Shown here piece after piece: positions 6,430 to 12,808 of a stretch of DNA of 12,808 nucleotides. A program made the translations under genes and the position numbers. This stretch comes from an uncultured Clostridia bacterium (GTDB lineage Bacteria; Bacillota; Clostridia; Christensenellales; Aristaeellaceae), in the NCBI GenBank assembly GCA_947600345.1, contig CANQGC010000058.1, positions 1 through 12,808 on the forward strand, given 5' to 3'. The notes below the pieces were generated by a model. The model was not told the origin of the DNA. It saw only the letters and a program-made list of their open reading frames with translations, and made no database searches. Each line of letters opens with the position of its first letter. Position 1 is the first letter of the stretch.

Positions 6430-6430
6430 C

Positions 6431-6459
6431 TTGGCACAGGGGCGCGGTTATGTTAGAAT
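6431..6459 (+). promoter_or_regulatory. Promoter of the LysR gene
   Basis: TTGGCA (6431-6436) is followed after 17 bases by TAGAAT (6454-6459), with TG at the extended -10 position (6451-6452). The LysR start codon is 30 bases downstream, and the operator ends one base before the -35. Confidence 0.75.
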
Positions 6460-6489
6460 GAAGCATACCTGAAAAGGGAGGCGCCGCCC

Positions 6490-7383
6490 ATGACCCTGGC
6501 ACAGCTTCGGTACTTCTGCACCGCGGCGAGGTATCACAGCATCACCCAGGCCGCGAACATACTGTTCGTGACCCAGCCCACGGTCTCGATCGCGATTCGG
6601 GATCTGGAGCGGGAGTTCTCCATCACGCTGTTCACCCACGCGGGCGGCAGCCTGACCCTCACCGACGAGGGCGAGGCGTTCTACGACCGGGCGTCGGAGA
6701 TCCTGAGCCAGTGCGACGACTTGATCACGGAATACGACGGGAGCAAGCCGGTGCAGAACCGCTTCAGCATCGGCATACCGCCCATGCTGAGCACGATCTT
6801 CTTCCCGGAACTGCTGGACGGATTCCATGCGGTCTACCCGGACATCTGGGTGGAGCTCCAGGAGTACGGCTCCGTCCGGGCCTGCCAGCTGGTGCAGAAC
6901 GACGTGCTGGACATGGGCCTGGTCAACATGGAGCTCCACGACATCGACAAGTTTCACACCTTCTATCTGACCACCGAGCCCACCTACCTGGGCGTGAGCC
7001 CGACCCATCCGCTGGCGGGGGAGCCGTGCATCTCCCTGGAGCAGCTCCAGGGCCAGCCGCTGATCCTGTACAACCAGGACTCCGTGCAGAACCAGATCTT
7101 CCTGAGCCAGTTCCAGTCCAGGAAGGTTTCGCCCCACATCATCATGCGCAGCAGCCAGATCACCACCATTCTGAAGTTTCTGCGGCAGGGCAAGTGCTGC
7201 TGCTTCTTCTACAAGAGCATGTTCGAGCAGCTCCCCGAGCTGGTGGGCATCCCGCTGGTGCCCCCGGTGGAGACCCGCGTGGGTCTGGTCTGGCGCCGGG
7301 GCCGCTACATGACCGCCGGAATGCGCGCCTTCCTGGATTTCTGCAAGCAGTGGCGTTCCGATAAGGAATCCCCTCTGATATGA
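6490..7383 (+). CDS. LysR family transcriptional regulator of the tartrate operon
   Basis: 297 residues, the normal LysR size. Residues 1-60 form the winged helix-turn-helix ('LRYFCTAARYHSITQAAN', 'TQPTVSIAIRDLE', 'LTLTDEG'); a linker helix follows at about 62-85, then the periplasmic-binding-protein-like effector domain from 92 onward ('FSIGIPPML' start). GGGAGG lies 8 bases before the ATG. It is transcribed away from the permease-ttdAB operon across a shared control region, so it is very likely its tartrate- or dicarboxylate-responsive activator, as TtdR is in E. coli. An unusual run of three cysteines (Cys236-238) lies in the effector domain, which could be redox- or metal-sensitive or simply structural. 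Confidence 0.88.
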   Translation: MTLAQLRYFCTAARYHSITQAANILFVTQPTVSIAIRDLEREFSITLFTHAGGSLTLTDEGEAFYDRASEILSQCDDLITEYDGSKPVQNRFSIGIPPMLSTIFFPELLDGFHAVYPDIWVELQEYGSVRACQLVQNDVLDMGLVNMELHDIDKFHTFYLTTEPTYLGVSPTHPLAGEPCISLEQLQGQPLILYNQDSVQNQIFLSQFQSRKVSPHIIMRSSQITTILKFLRQGKCCCFFYKSMFEQLPELVGIPLVPPVETRVGLVWRRGRYMTAGMRAFLDFCKQWRSDKESPLI

Positions 7384-7402
7384 ATCCCCTTGGGTTATAA
7401 AG

Positions 7403-7436
7403 AAAGCCCGGGAGCGATGTGCTTCCGGGCTTTTGG
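7403..7436. terminator. Bidirectional terminator for LysR and tRNA-Leu genes
   Basis: AAAGCCCGG (7403-7411) pairs with CCGGGCTTT (7425-7433), followed by TTTT on the plus strand and preceded by AAAG, giving TTTCTTT on the minus strand. It lies 20 bases after the LysR stop and 3 bases past the tRNA 3' end, so it can end both transcripts. Confidence 0.85.
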
Positions 7437-7438
7437 TT

Positions 7439-7521
7439 TGGTGCGGTTGACGGGACTTGAACCCGTACGGTCTCCCACACGCCCCTCAAACGTGCGCGTA
7501 TGCCTATTCCGCCACAACCGC
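7439..7521 (-). tRNA. tRNA-Leu (anticodon GAG), CCA encoded
   Basis: The minus strand folds as a tRNA of 83 bases including CCA. The acceptor GCGGTTG pairs with CAACCGC, with discriminator A. The D-arm has the leucine-type GGCGGAAT...GGCA pattern. The anticodon stem CACGT/GCGTG encloses the loop TTGAGGG with anticodon GAG (7487-7485). The T-arm is ACGGG-TTCAAGT-CCCGT, and the variable arm is long, as expected of a class II tRNA. It reads CUC and CUU codons. It has a strong promoter of its own and a terminator right after the CCA. Confidence 0.93.
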
Positions 7522-7533
7522 GCGAACACATTT

Positions 7534-7562
7534 ATTATACCCGCGCCGGGTGCGCTTGTCAA
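7534..7562 (-). promoter_or_regulatory. Consensus promoter of tRNA-Leu
   Basis: On the minus strand a perfect TTGACA (7562-7557), a 17-base spacer and a perfect TATAAT (7539-7534) stand 12 bases before the mature tRNA 5' end. This is the strongest promoter match in the window. Confidence 0.9.
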
Positions 7563-7609
7563 GACCAACGATTGTAAAAAACGACGCCTCGACTTTGCGC
7601 CGGACGCGA

Positions 7610-7643
7610 GGGGCGGTCGGAAGGGATTCCTCCCGGCCGCCCC
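7610..7643 (-). terminator. GC-rich hairpin after the basic-tail membrane protein gene
   Basis: GGGGCGGTCGG (7610-7620) pairs with CCGGCCGCCCC (7633-7643) with one T-G position that is a C-A mismatch on the minus strand. It begins 20 bases after the stop of the gene at 7664-9148. No T-tract follows directly on the minus strand (a run of six lies at 7581-7576), so it is only a probable terminator. Confidence 0.45.
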
Positions 7644-7663
7644 CTTTGGATTGCGCTTCAGCG

Positions 7664-9148
7664 TCAATACAGCGTGAAGCTGTAGAGCTTGCCGGAATTG
7701 CCGTCGAGCACGAAGTAGAGCGTGATGGTCGTCGGGTAGGTCTTGGTGACCTTGGAGTTGAAGCGCGAGAGATAGTCGAAGCTCACGTGGCAGGAGAAGC
7801 AGTTGTCCGCGTAGCGGTAGTAGTTCGAGCTCTGGACGTTTTCAAACTTCTCGGGCTTCTTGTTGTAGCCGGTGGAGTTGTCGAACTTGTTGATGCTCTC
7901 GCGCGCCGGGGAATTCTTGACGCAATACTTGAGCACGGCCTCCTTCGTGGTGGTCTTGGCCGCGCAGCGGGCGATCTGCTTGGCGATCTCCACCACGGGC
8001 TTCTCGAACTGCTCCTTGAGCTCGGGCGCCTCCGGCAGGGCGCAGGTCCAGCTGTTCTCGCCGCTGGAGGTGACCTGCTGGGCGTTGCCGCTCGCGTCGG
8101 CCACGGCGATCTGCGGCGAGCCGTTGACGGAGTAGAAGCGGTACTCGGTCATCGTGGGGTTGGGCACGCCCTCGGGCAGCAGGCCCTCGGGCACGACGGG
8201 GATCGCCGCGTTCACCACGGCCTCCTCGGTCAGCGCCTGGCCGTCCACGGTGACGGCGAACTCGCTAGGCACGGTGATGGTGCAGGCGACGCCCTCGGGC
8301 TCCGCCGGTTCCTCCTCCACCACGGGCTCCTCCTCGGGCTCGGGCTCCTCCTGCTCGCCCATGGTCACGTTGGTGGTCACGGAGTCGAGCTTCCAGAGCC
8401 GGTTGCCGTGGCCGGTGGTCTCGCCGCTGGGCACCAGCTTCATCTCCGCGAACTTTTCGCCGGAGAGCAGCACGTTGTAGACCTTCTCGTCCTCGCTGGA
8501 GGAATAGGACTCCGACCAGGTGACGTCCTTGCCCTGGGCGATCTCGCGCATGCTGTCGATGTAGTACTGCTTGTCGCCCGCGATCTGGGCGGCGTTGGTG
8601 TCATAGGAGTAGACGGTGTCGTAGTCGGCATCCTCAAACATCTGCGCGGCCGCGTCGGCCACGTGGGAGGGCTGCGCCGTCTCGTAGTCGGCAAGCAGGC
8701 CCCGCAGCCAGTTCGCGCCCACGATGATGCCGATCGCGCACAGCAGCACCACCGCAAAGTACACGCGGTAGAACGTGCTGTGCAGTATGCCCTTCTTTTT
8801 GCCCTTCCTGCGCTTCTTCGCGGCGGGCTCGCCGCGCTGCGCGCCGGACTTCACGCGGTCCACCGCGTTCGAAACCGCGCCGGTGGCGGCGCTGAGCTTC
8901 GCCTTAAACTTCTCGCCGAACGACGCGCCGGACTTCGCGCGGGACTTGGTTCCGGACTTGGATCCGGACTTCGCGCTCTTCTTCGCGCCGGTGGCGGCGC
9001 TCCTCTTCGCGCCCGCGGCGGCGCTCTTCTTTGCGCCCGCGGCGGCGCCGGACTTTGCGCCGGTCGCGGCCCTGGGCTTCGCTGCCGGGGCGCCGTGCTT
9101 TGCGCTGTGCCTGCCGCCAGGGGCGGCCTTCAACCTGTCTTCCGTCAT
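7664..9148 (-). CDS. Single-pass membrane protein with histone-like Lys/Ala repeat tail (function unknown)
   Basis: 494 residues. Residues 1-120 are a cytoplasmic tail made almost only of Ala, Lys, Gly, Ser and Arg, including four copies of an 8-residue unit AA(T/A)GAKxS at 27-58 and ending in 'KKRRKGKKKG'. One membrane helix follows at about 126-147, and the positive-inside rule puts the C-terminal part outside. The external part has an alpha/beta region at 150-262 that may be NTF2-like, an acidic Glu/Pro linker at 264-286, a middle region at 287-370, and a C-terminal region at 375-494 ending in beta-rich 'TTITLYFVLDGNSGKLYSFTLY'-type segments that also look NTF2-like. Four cysteines (395, 409, 450, 453) could pair outside. 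GGAGG lies 7 bases before the ATG. It starts 13 bases after the phosphodiester glycosidase gene, so the two are co-transcribed. I do not recognise a characterised homologue. Confidence 0.75.
   Translation of the reverse strand: MTEDRLKAAPGGRHSAKHGAPAAKPRAATGAKSGAAAGAKKSAAAGAKRSAATGAKKSAKSGSKSGTKSRAKSGASFGEKFKAKLSAATGAVSNAVDRVKSGAQRGEPAAKKRRKGKKKGILHSTFYRVYFAVVLLCAIGIIVGANWLRGLLADYETAQPSHVADAAAQMFEDADYDTVYSYDTNAAQIAGDKQYYIDSMREIAQGKDVTWSESYSSSEDEKVYNVLLSGEKFAEMKLVPSGETTGHGNRLWKLDSVTTNVTMGEQEEPEPEEEPVVEEEPAEPEGVACTITVPSEFAVTVDGQALTEEAVVNAAIPVVPEGLLPEGVPNPTMTEYRFYSVNGSPQIAVADASGNAQQVTSSGENSWTCALPEAPELKEQFEKPVVEIAKQIARCAAKTTTKEAVLKYCVKNSPARESINKFDNSTGYNKKPEKFENVQSSNYYRYADNCFSCHVSFDYLSRFNSKVTKTYPTTITLYFVLDGNSGKLYSFTLY
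8975..9070 (-). repeat. 24-bp tandem repeat (4 copies) encoding AA(T/A)GAKxS units
   Basis: Four in-frame 24-bp units encode residues 27-58 of the basic-tail protein. The DNA copies differ mainly at the codons for the Thr/Ala, Lys/Arg/Ser and Ser/Gly positions. Such repeats can change copy number by slippage, so tail length may vary between strains. Confidence 0.75.
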
Positions 9149-9161
9149 ATTCTCGCCTCCG

Positions 9162-10316
9162 TCAGCGCACGATGAACGCCGTGGGCAGTTTGCGCGAACC
9201 GGTCAGCACGACGCCGTTGGTGACGTATTCGCCCTTGTAGTACAGCATGGACGAGGAGCCGCCGTCCAGGTTGGCGGCGTTGACCGCGCCGAAGTCGAGC
9301 ATCAGCTCGATCAGGTCGGAATAGGTCGCGCCCAGGCTGTTGGCCTGGCGGCCCTCGATGATCAGCATCAGCACCGAGCCGTCCGCCCGCTGGCCGATGG
9401 CCGAGCGGGGATTCAGGCCCGAGCTGATGCCCTTGGCCTCCAGCGGCTCGCCGTTGTAGACCAGCGCCGGGCCGAAGGAAACCGCGTCGCGCAGCTTCCA
9501 CTTGTAGGCCTCCTCGGTGGTCCACTTGCCGAAGACCAGTATGTCGTCCTCGGTGAAGCCGATGACCAGGTTGTGGGAGGAGTCCGGGTTGGCCTTGTGC
9601 TTGAGCTGGCCCTCGGAGACCACGATGCCGCCGGGCTGGCCGCCGTTGCCGCCGCCGCCCGTGTCTTCGAATGCGCCGCCGTTGATGGCGGCCACGGCGT
9701 CGTAGCGCTTGGCCAGCTCGTGGAGCACCAGGCCCTGGGCAGAGCTGAAGTTGTCGCGGCAGGTGCCCACGGTCACACGGGAGGGATCCTGCACCACGGT
9801 CATATAGCCGTGGTAGGTGCTGCCCTTGACCTCGTAGATCTGGATGCCATCCTCGTCGGTGATGGGCTTCATGGATGTAATGGGCGCGGTCACGGCCGGC
9901 GCGGGCGTCTCCTCCGGAACCGCCTCCGCCGCGGACGCCGGATCCGGCGTGGGCGTGGGCTCGGGCGTGGGCGGCGCGATGACGATCAGCGATGTGTTGA
10001 TCTCATCCTCCATCTCGCCCAGGGAGTTGCGCTCGACGATCTGGTCGACCTTCTCCTTGCTGTAGTAGATGCGCGGCACGAACTTGAGCGCGCTGGTCTC
10101 CAGCATGGAGACGGTCAGCAGATCGCCCATCGTCTGCGAGGGGCCGCGAAAGCCGATGTTGCCCGCCACCAGCGCAGCGACCAGCACCAGCGCCAGCAGC
10201 GTGAGCAGCGAAAGCCCGGCGCGCCAGGCGACGCGCTTGATCATCCGCTTGCGGCGGCGCTGCGCCTTGCGCTCCGCGCTCGACCGGCGCGCCGCCTGCT
10301 TCTTCTTTTCTGACAT
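9162..10316 (-). CDS. Membrane-anchored NAGPA-type phosphodiester glycosidase
   Basis: 384 residues. A very basic cytoplasmic N-terminus (1-29, 'RKAQRRRKRMIKR') precedes one membrane helix at about 34-53, a juxtamembrane region, a Pro/Thr/Glu linker at 115-145 and the NAGPA domain at about 150-384. Domain marks are 'AAINGGAF' at 209-216, 'GGGGNGGQPGGIVVSEG' at 220-236, 'LNPRSAIGQRADGSV' at 301-315, 'IEGRQANSLGAT' at 320-331 and 'AVNAANLDGGSSSMLYY' at 344-360. The family includes the enzyme that removes GlcNAc from GlcNAc-1-phosphodiesters and bacterial exopolymer-related proteins; here it would act outside the membrane on a sugar phosphodiester, substrate unknown. ATG 10316 follows GGGAG at 9 bases; the upstream ATG at 10346 is only 3 bases past the -10 box and cannot be the main start. 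Confidence 0.85.
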   Translation of the reverse strand: MSEKKKQAARRSSAERKAQRRRKRMIKRVAWRAGLSLLTLLALVLVAALVAGNIGFRGPSQTMGDLLTVSMLETSALKFVPRIYYSKEKVDQIVERNSLGEMEDEINTSLIVIAPPTPEPTPTPDPASAAEAVPEETPAPAVTAPITSMKPITDEDGIQIYEVKGSTYHGYMTVVQDPSRVTVGTCRDNFSSAQGLVLHELAKRYDAVAAINGGAFEDTGGGGNGGQPGGIVVSEGQLKHKANPDSSHNLVIGFTEDDILVFGKWTTEEAYKWKLRDAVSFGPALVYNGEPLEAKGISSGLNPRSAIGQRADGSVLMLIIEGRQANSLGATYSDLIELMLDFGAVNAANLDGGSSSMLYYKGEYVTNGVVLTGSRKLPTAFIVR

Positions 10317-10349
10317 GAATCTATGCTCCCTGTGAAAATTCTGCATCTC

Positions 10350-10355
10350 ATTATA
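10350..10355 (-). promoter_or_regulatory. Extended -10 promoter of the glycosidase gene
   Basis: The minus strand reads TGCTATAAT, a perfect -10 with the extended TGn, 33 bases before the chosen start codon. No good -35 is seen at 16-18 bases. It would drive the glycosidase and the basic-tail membrane protein separately from the genes upstream. Confidence 0.65.
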
Positions 10356-10481
10356 GCACAGGAACTCCCCGCACTTCCACTCCGTTTTTACTATTTAATA
10401 TAAAGGCAACACCGCACAAATAAAGTGGTACCTAAAGACAAACTTCGCTTTTCAATGGAGGGCGCTCCTCCGGCGCAGAGA

Positions 10482-10509
10482 GAGGGACCCCGGCGCGCCG
10501 GGGCCCCTC
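10482..10509 (-). terminator. GC-rich palindrome downstream of the PIG-L gene
   Basis: The 16-base perfect palindrome CCCCGGCGCGCCGGGG (10488-10503) extends after one A-C mismatch into GAGGG/CCCTC arms. It lies 41 bases after the PIG-L stop. The minus strand tail (TCTCTCTGCG) has few consecutive Ts, so termination is likely but may be partial. The rest of the 10317-10549 gap holds the glycosidase promoter and an AT-rich patch at 10385-10430 with nothing I recognise. Confidence 0.55.
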
Positions 10510-10549
10510 CTCGAGTCTCTTGTCAGGATTTCCGATTCAAGCCTTTCGC

Positions 10550-12103
10550 TCAAACCTTCCGCTCGGACTTTTGCTTGGGCTTTTGTCCGGATTTTCGCCC
10601 AGATTTTTGCTTCCTCGCGCTCGCGCCGCGCGCCGCGCCCTTGCGCCCCTTGCGCTTCCTCAGGCGCTTGCGCTGCGCCGCCCGGCGGGACCAGAGCACC
10701 GCTCCCGCGCCGCCGCAGAGGGCGAGGCCAACGCCGGCGATCGCGAATCCGGCCGCAGGGCCGCCCCCCGCCGCGCCCTCCGCCTCCGGGGCAGGCGCCG
10801 CCGTCACGGCCGCTTCGGGCGTCTCCTCCGGCTCGAGTTCGGGCGTGGGCTCGGGCGTCGAAGTGGGCGCCGGGGTGGGCGTCGCCTCGGGCGTCGCGGT
10901 GGGCTCCGGCGTGGGTTCAGGCGTGCTCTCGACGTTCTCGAACAGATCCTTGTGCTCCACATCGTCGCCCACGGCGGACCAGCTCAGCCCGAACAGCGCG
11001 TTGTCGTACTTGCCGTGGTCCTCCACCTGGAAGTAGTCCAGCTGGGAGGCGTGCTGCTTCATGGAATCGGTGGCCACCTGAATGCCGGTCCTGCCGCCGA
11101 ACTCGTCGTAGGCCACGTGCCAGTCGAACTCGATCCGACCCTTCTTCTCCAGGTGCCGGTAGAGCTTCTTCACCTGCCACGCGCCGTACTCCTGCGCGGA
11201 CTCGGGGTACTGGCTCTCGTCCGCCGCCGCCTCGATGGCGTACTCCATGCAGCGGGAGGTCAGTACGTGCTGGGGATGGCCGTACTCGCCGTTCCAGTCG
11301 TGGGTCAGGATCACCTCCGGCTTGAAGCGACGGATGACCCCCACCATCGTCTCCACGATGAAGTCCTTGCTCTTCCAGGTGTTGACGGCTGCGGCCAGGG
11401 AGCTGTCGCGCTTGTCCTTCAGGCCCACGAAGTAGGGATAGGTCCTCACGCCGGACACGGCGATGCTGTTGAGCGCCTCGCCGTAGCGGTAGCGGCCGCA
11501 GTTGGCCATGTAGACCACCTGCACATCCTTGTCCTGGACCAGGTCGTAGTAGGGGATGATCGCGCCGAACCAGAGCCACTCGTCGTCCTGGTGGGTGGAG
11601 ACCACCAGCAGGTCGCACTTGTCCAGCGGCTTCTCCCATTCGACGACGGTCGCGGGCAGCTCGCCCTGGGAAAACACGCGGACGCGGCTGATGCCCTGGC
11701 CCTCCTGCTGGAAGCGGATGAAGGCGTAGCGGGCGTTCTCCTCCAGCGGCAAGAGCTGCGAGATGCAGGCGAAGCTGTCGTCCGACGCGCTGTGGCTGGC
11801 GATCTCCGCCTGGTTGGCGTCGTACTGGGTGAGCGTGTAGTTGGTGGGCGGCAGGAGCCAGTCGATGTGGATGTAAGCCGCTCCGCCCTCCGGCAGCTGG
11901 ATGCCGAGCTCGGGTGCGCTGCCCCGGGGCTTCCAGGCGGAATCGTCGCCCCAACCCTTATCCGTGAGCTTGCCCGCGCTGCCCTCGCTGACCTTGAAAC
12001 GGCACTGCTTCGTGACGTTCTTCGCGTTCTCCGCGAGGCCCGCGGCGCAGCTCAGCGCGAACAGCGCCGCCAGGGCCAGCGCGCAAATCCTCAATCGCTT
12101 CAT
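10550..12103 (-). CDS. Secreted, membrane-anchored PIG-L family deacetylase
   Basis: 517 residues. A signal peptide (1-24) leads into a beta-rich region at 30-150, possibly a carbohydrate-binding or jelly-roll-like module. The PIG-L (LmbE) domain spans about 160-385. Its first metal motif is H171-Q-D173-D174-E175 and the second is H276-P-Q-H279 after 'LTHDWNGEYG'. By analogy with MshB, H171, D174 and H279 bind zinc and D173 is the catalytic base. The usual proline in HPDD is replaced by glutamine. A Thr-Pro-Glu-Pro linker (394-432), an Ala/Gly membrane helix (about 447-471) and a Lys/Arg tail (473-517) follow. The family removes N-acetyl groups from GlcNAc-type sugars; here the domain would sit outside the cell. 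It starts 13 bases after mgtE with GAGGG 10 bases before the ATG, so it is co-transcribed with mgtE. Confidence 0.85.
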   Translation of the reverse strand: MKRLRICALALAALFALSCAAGLAENAKNVTKQCRFKVSEGSAGKLTDKGWGDDSAWKPRGSAPELGIQLPEGGAAYIHIDWLLPPTNYTLTQYDANQAEIASHSASDDSFACISQLLPLEENARYAFIRFQQEGQGISRVRVFSQGELPATVVEWEKPLDKCDLLVVSTHQDDEWLWFGAIIPYYDLVQDKDVQVVYMANCGRYRYGEALNSIAVSGVRTYPYFVGLKDKRDSSLAAAVNTWKSKDFIVETMVGVIRRFKPEVILTHDWNGEYGHPQHVLTSRCMEYAIEAAADESQYPESAQEYGAWQVKKLYRHLEKKGRIEFDWHVAYDEFGGRTGIQVATDSMKQHASQLDYFQVEDHGKYDNALFGLSWSAVGDDVEHKDLFENVESTPEPTPEPTATPEATPTPAPTSTPEPTPELEPEETPEAAVTAAPAPEAEGAAGGGPAAGFAIAGVGLALCGGAGAVLWSRRAAQRKRLRKRKGRKGAARGASARKQKSGRKSGQKPKQKSERKV

Positions 12104-12116
12104 GAATGCGGATCCC

Positions 12117-12808
12117 TCACATGTGGAACACCGCGGTGGCGATGCTGAAGAGCACCGTCAGGCTCGCGGCGTCGACCATCGTCGTGATCAGCGGGCTCGC
12201 CATCAGCGCGGGGTCCAGGTGGATCGCCTTGGCCAGCAGCGGCAGCGTGCAGCCGATGGACTTGGCGATGATGATCGTGAAGAACATCGCCAGCGACACC
12301 ACGAAGGCGATGTCCTTGTCGTAGGGCGTGAAGAACCAGATGCGCAGGAAGTTCACCAGCGCCAGCACCGCGCCCAGCATCAGCGCCACGCGCACTTCCT
12401 TCCACAGCACCTTAAATATGTCCTTGAACTGAATCTCGCCCAGCGCCAGGCCGCGGATCACCAGCGTCGAGGCCTGGGAGCCGCAGTTGCCGCCGGTGTC
12501 CATCAGCATCGGTATGCAGGCGGTCAGCGCCACGCCGATGCCCGCCGCCGTGGAGAGCACGTTCTCGAAGTGGGTGATGATCATGCCCGTGAACGTGGCC
12601 GAGATCATCAGGATCAGCAGCCACGGCAGGCGGTTGCGCGCCAGCGTGAACACGTTGGTCTTCAGGTATTCGTCGTCCGAGGGCAGCATGGCGGCCATCT
12701 TTTCGAAGTCCTCCGTGTTCTCCTCCTCGATGACGTCCACGATGTCGTCGACGGTGACGATGCCCACCAGCCGATCCTCGTGATCCACCACGGGGATCGA
12801 GAGCAGGT
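12117..12808 (-). CDS. mgtE: MgtE magnesium transporter, C-terminal part (5' end beyond window)
   Basis: 230 codons are visible; the start is off the right edge. The segment begins in the second CBS domain ('IPVVDHEDRLVGIVTVDDI'), passes the acidic 'EEENTED' connecting region, and then has five membrane helices. 'LMDTGGNCGSQASTLVIRGL' is the MgtE signature, followed by 'ALGEIQFKDI'. MgtE is a homodimeric Mg2+ channel of the inner membrane, gated by magnesium bound between its CBS and N domains. The N-domain and first CBS are not visible. The stop is 13 bases before the PIG-L start, so the two share a transcript. Confidence 0.92.
   Translation of the reverse strand, partial: LLSIPVVDHEDRLVGIVTVDDIVDVIEEENTEDFEKMAAMLPSDDEYLKTNVFTLARNRLPWLLILMISATFTGMIITHFENVLSTAAGIGVALTACIPMLMDTGGNCGSQASTLVIRGLALGEIQFKDIFKVLWKEVRVALMLGAVLALVNFLRIWFFTPYDKDIAFVVSLAMFFTIIIAKSIGCTLPLLAKAIHLDPALMASPLITTMVDAASLTVLFSIATAVFHM

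Noticed and set aside
7439..7521. Integration site (tRNA-Leu as attB for a mobile element)
   Set aside because: No integrase gene and no repeated copy of the tRNA 3' end were seen in the window.
7457..10313. Two plus-strand open frames of over 500 codons across the glycosidase and basic-tail genes
   Set aside because: Leu/Gly/Val/His/Arg-rich shadows of well-supported minus-strand genes; the first also runs through the tRNA gene.
10385..10450. Possible insertion-sequence end in the AT-rich patch before the glycosidase promoter
   Set aside because: No paired terminal inverted repeat, target duplication or transposase is seen; only the base composition changes.
10520..12148. A 542-codon plus-strand open frame opposite the PIG-L deacetylase
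   Set aside because: Antisense to a gene with signal peptide, metal motifs, linker and RBS; no domain in the shadow.

Overview
The window looks like a chromosomal segment from a GC-rich, spore-forming member of the Clostridia, probably an uncultured gut-type lineage. The evidence is a SpoIIE-like membrane gene at the left edge, strong AGGAGG-type ribosome binding sites, TTGACA/TATAAT promoters, a CCA-encoding tRNA gene, and Thr-Pro-Glu-Pro linkers in the surface proteins. The lineage call is an inference; there is no rRNA or other marker here. There is no sign of a prophage, insertion sequence or CRISPR array.

Left part (1-3400). A leftward spoIIE-like gene (cut by the edge) and a rightward small DUF378 membrane protein gene diverge from a 696-base non-coding stretch. 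About 430 bases of that stretch are packed with perfect inverted repeats, several sharing a GGAC-TCT-GTCC core and two being diverged tandem copies whose stems have changed in a compensatory way. This is the least explained structure in the window. Then come two separate leftward genes. One encodes a sigma-factor-like protein with an unrecognised N-terminal domain; the other encodes a cysteine-rich DUF1847 protein. Each has its own promoter, and a hairpin follows each gene.

Middle part (3400-7400). A leftward operon encodes an SLC13-type carboxylate permease followed by both subunits of an oxygen-sensitive L(+)-tartrate dehydratase (ttdA, ttdB). A divergent LysR regulator sits across a 182-base AT-rich control region containing two good promoters and a long dyad between them. 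The set makes sense as uptake of tartrate (or a related hydroxy-dicarboxylate) and its dehydration to oxaloacetate under regulator control. It parallels the ttdR/ttdABT locus of E. coli, with the transporter gene moved to first place.

Right part (7400-12808). A tRNA-Leu(GAG) gene with a consensus promoter is followed by leftward genes for cell-envelope functions: the end of an MgtE magnesium transporter, a secreted membrane-anchored PIG-L deacetylase, a membrane-anchored NAGPA-type phosphodiester glycosidase, and an unrecognised single-pass protein with a histone-like Ala/Lys/Gly/Ser repeat tail. The three surface proteins all combine an external domain, one membrane helix and a strongly basic cytoplasmic tail. 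Two of them belong to families acting on N-acetylglucosamine-type sugars, so they may work together on an envelope glycan; that is inference.
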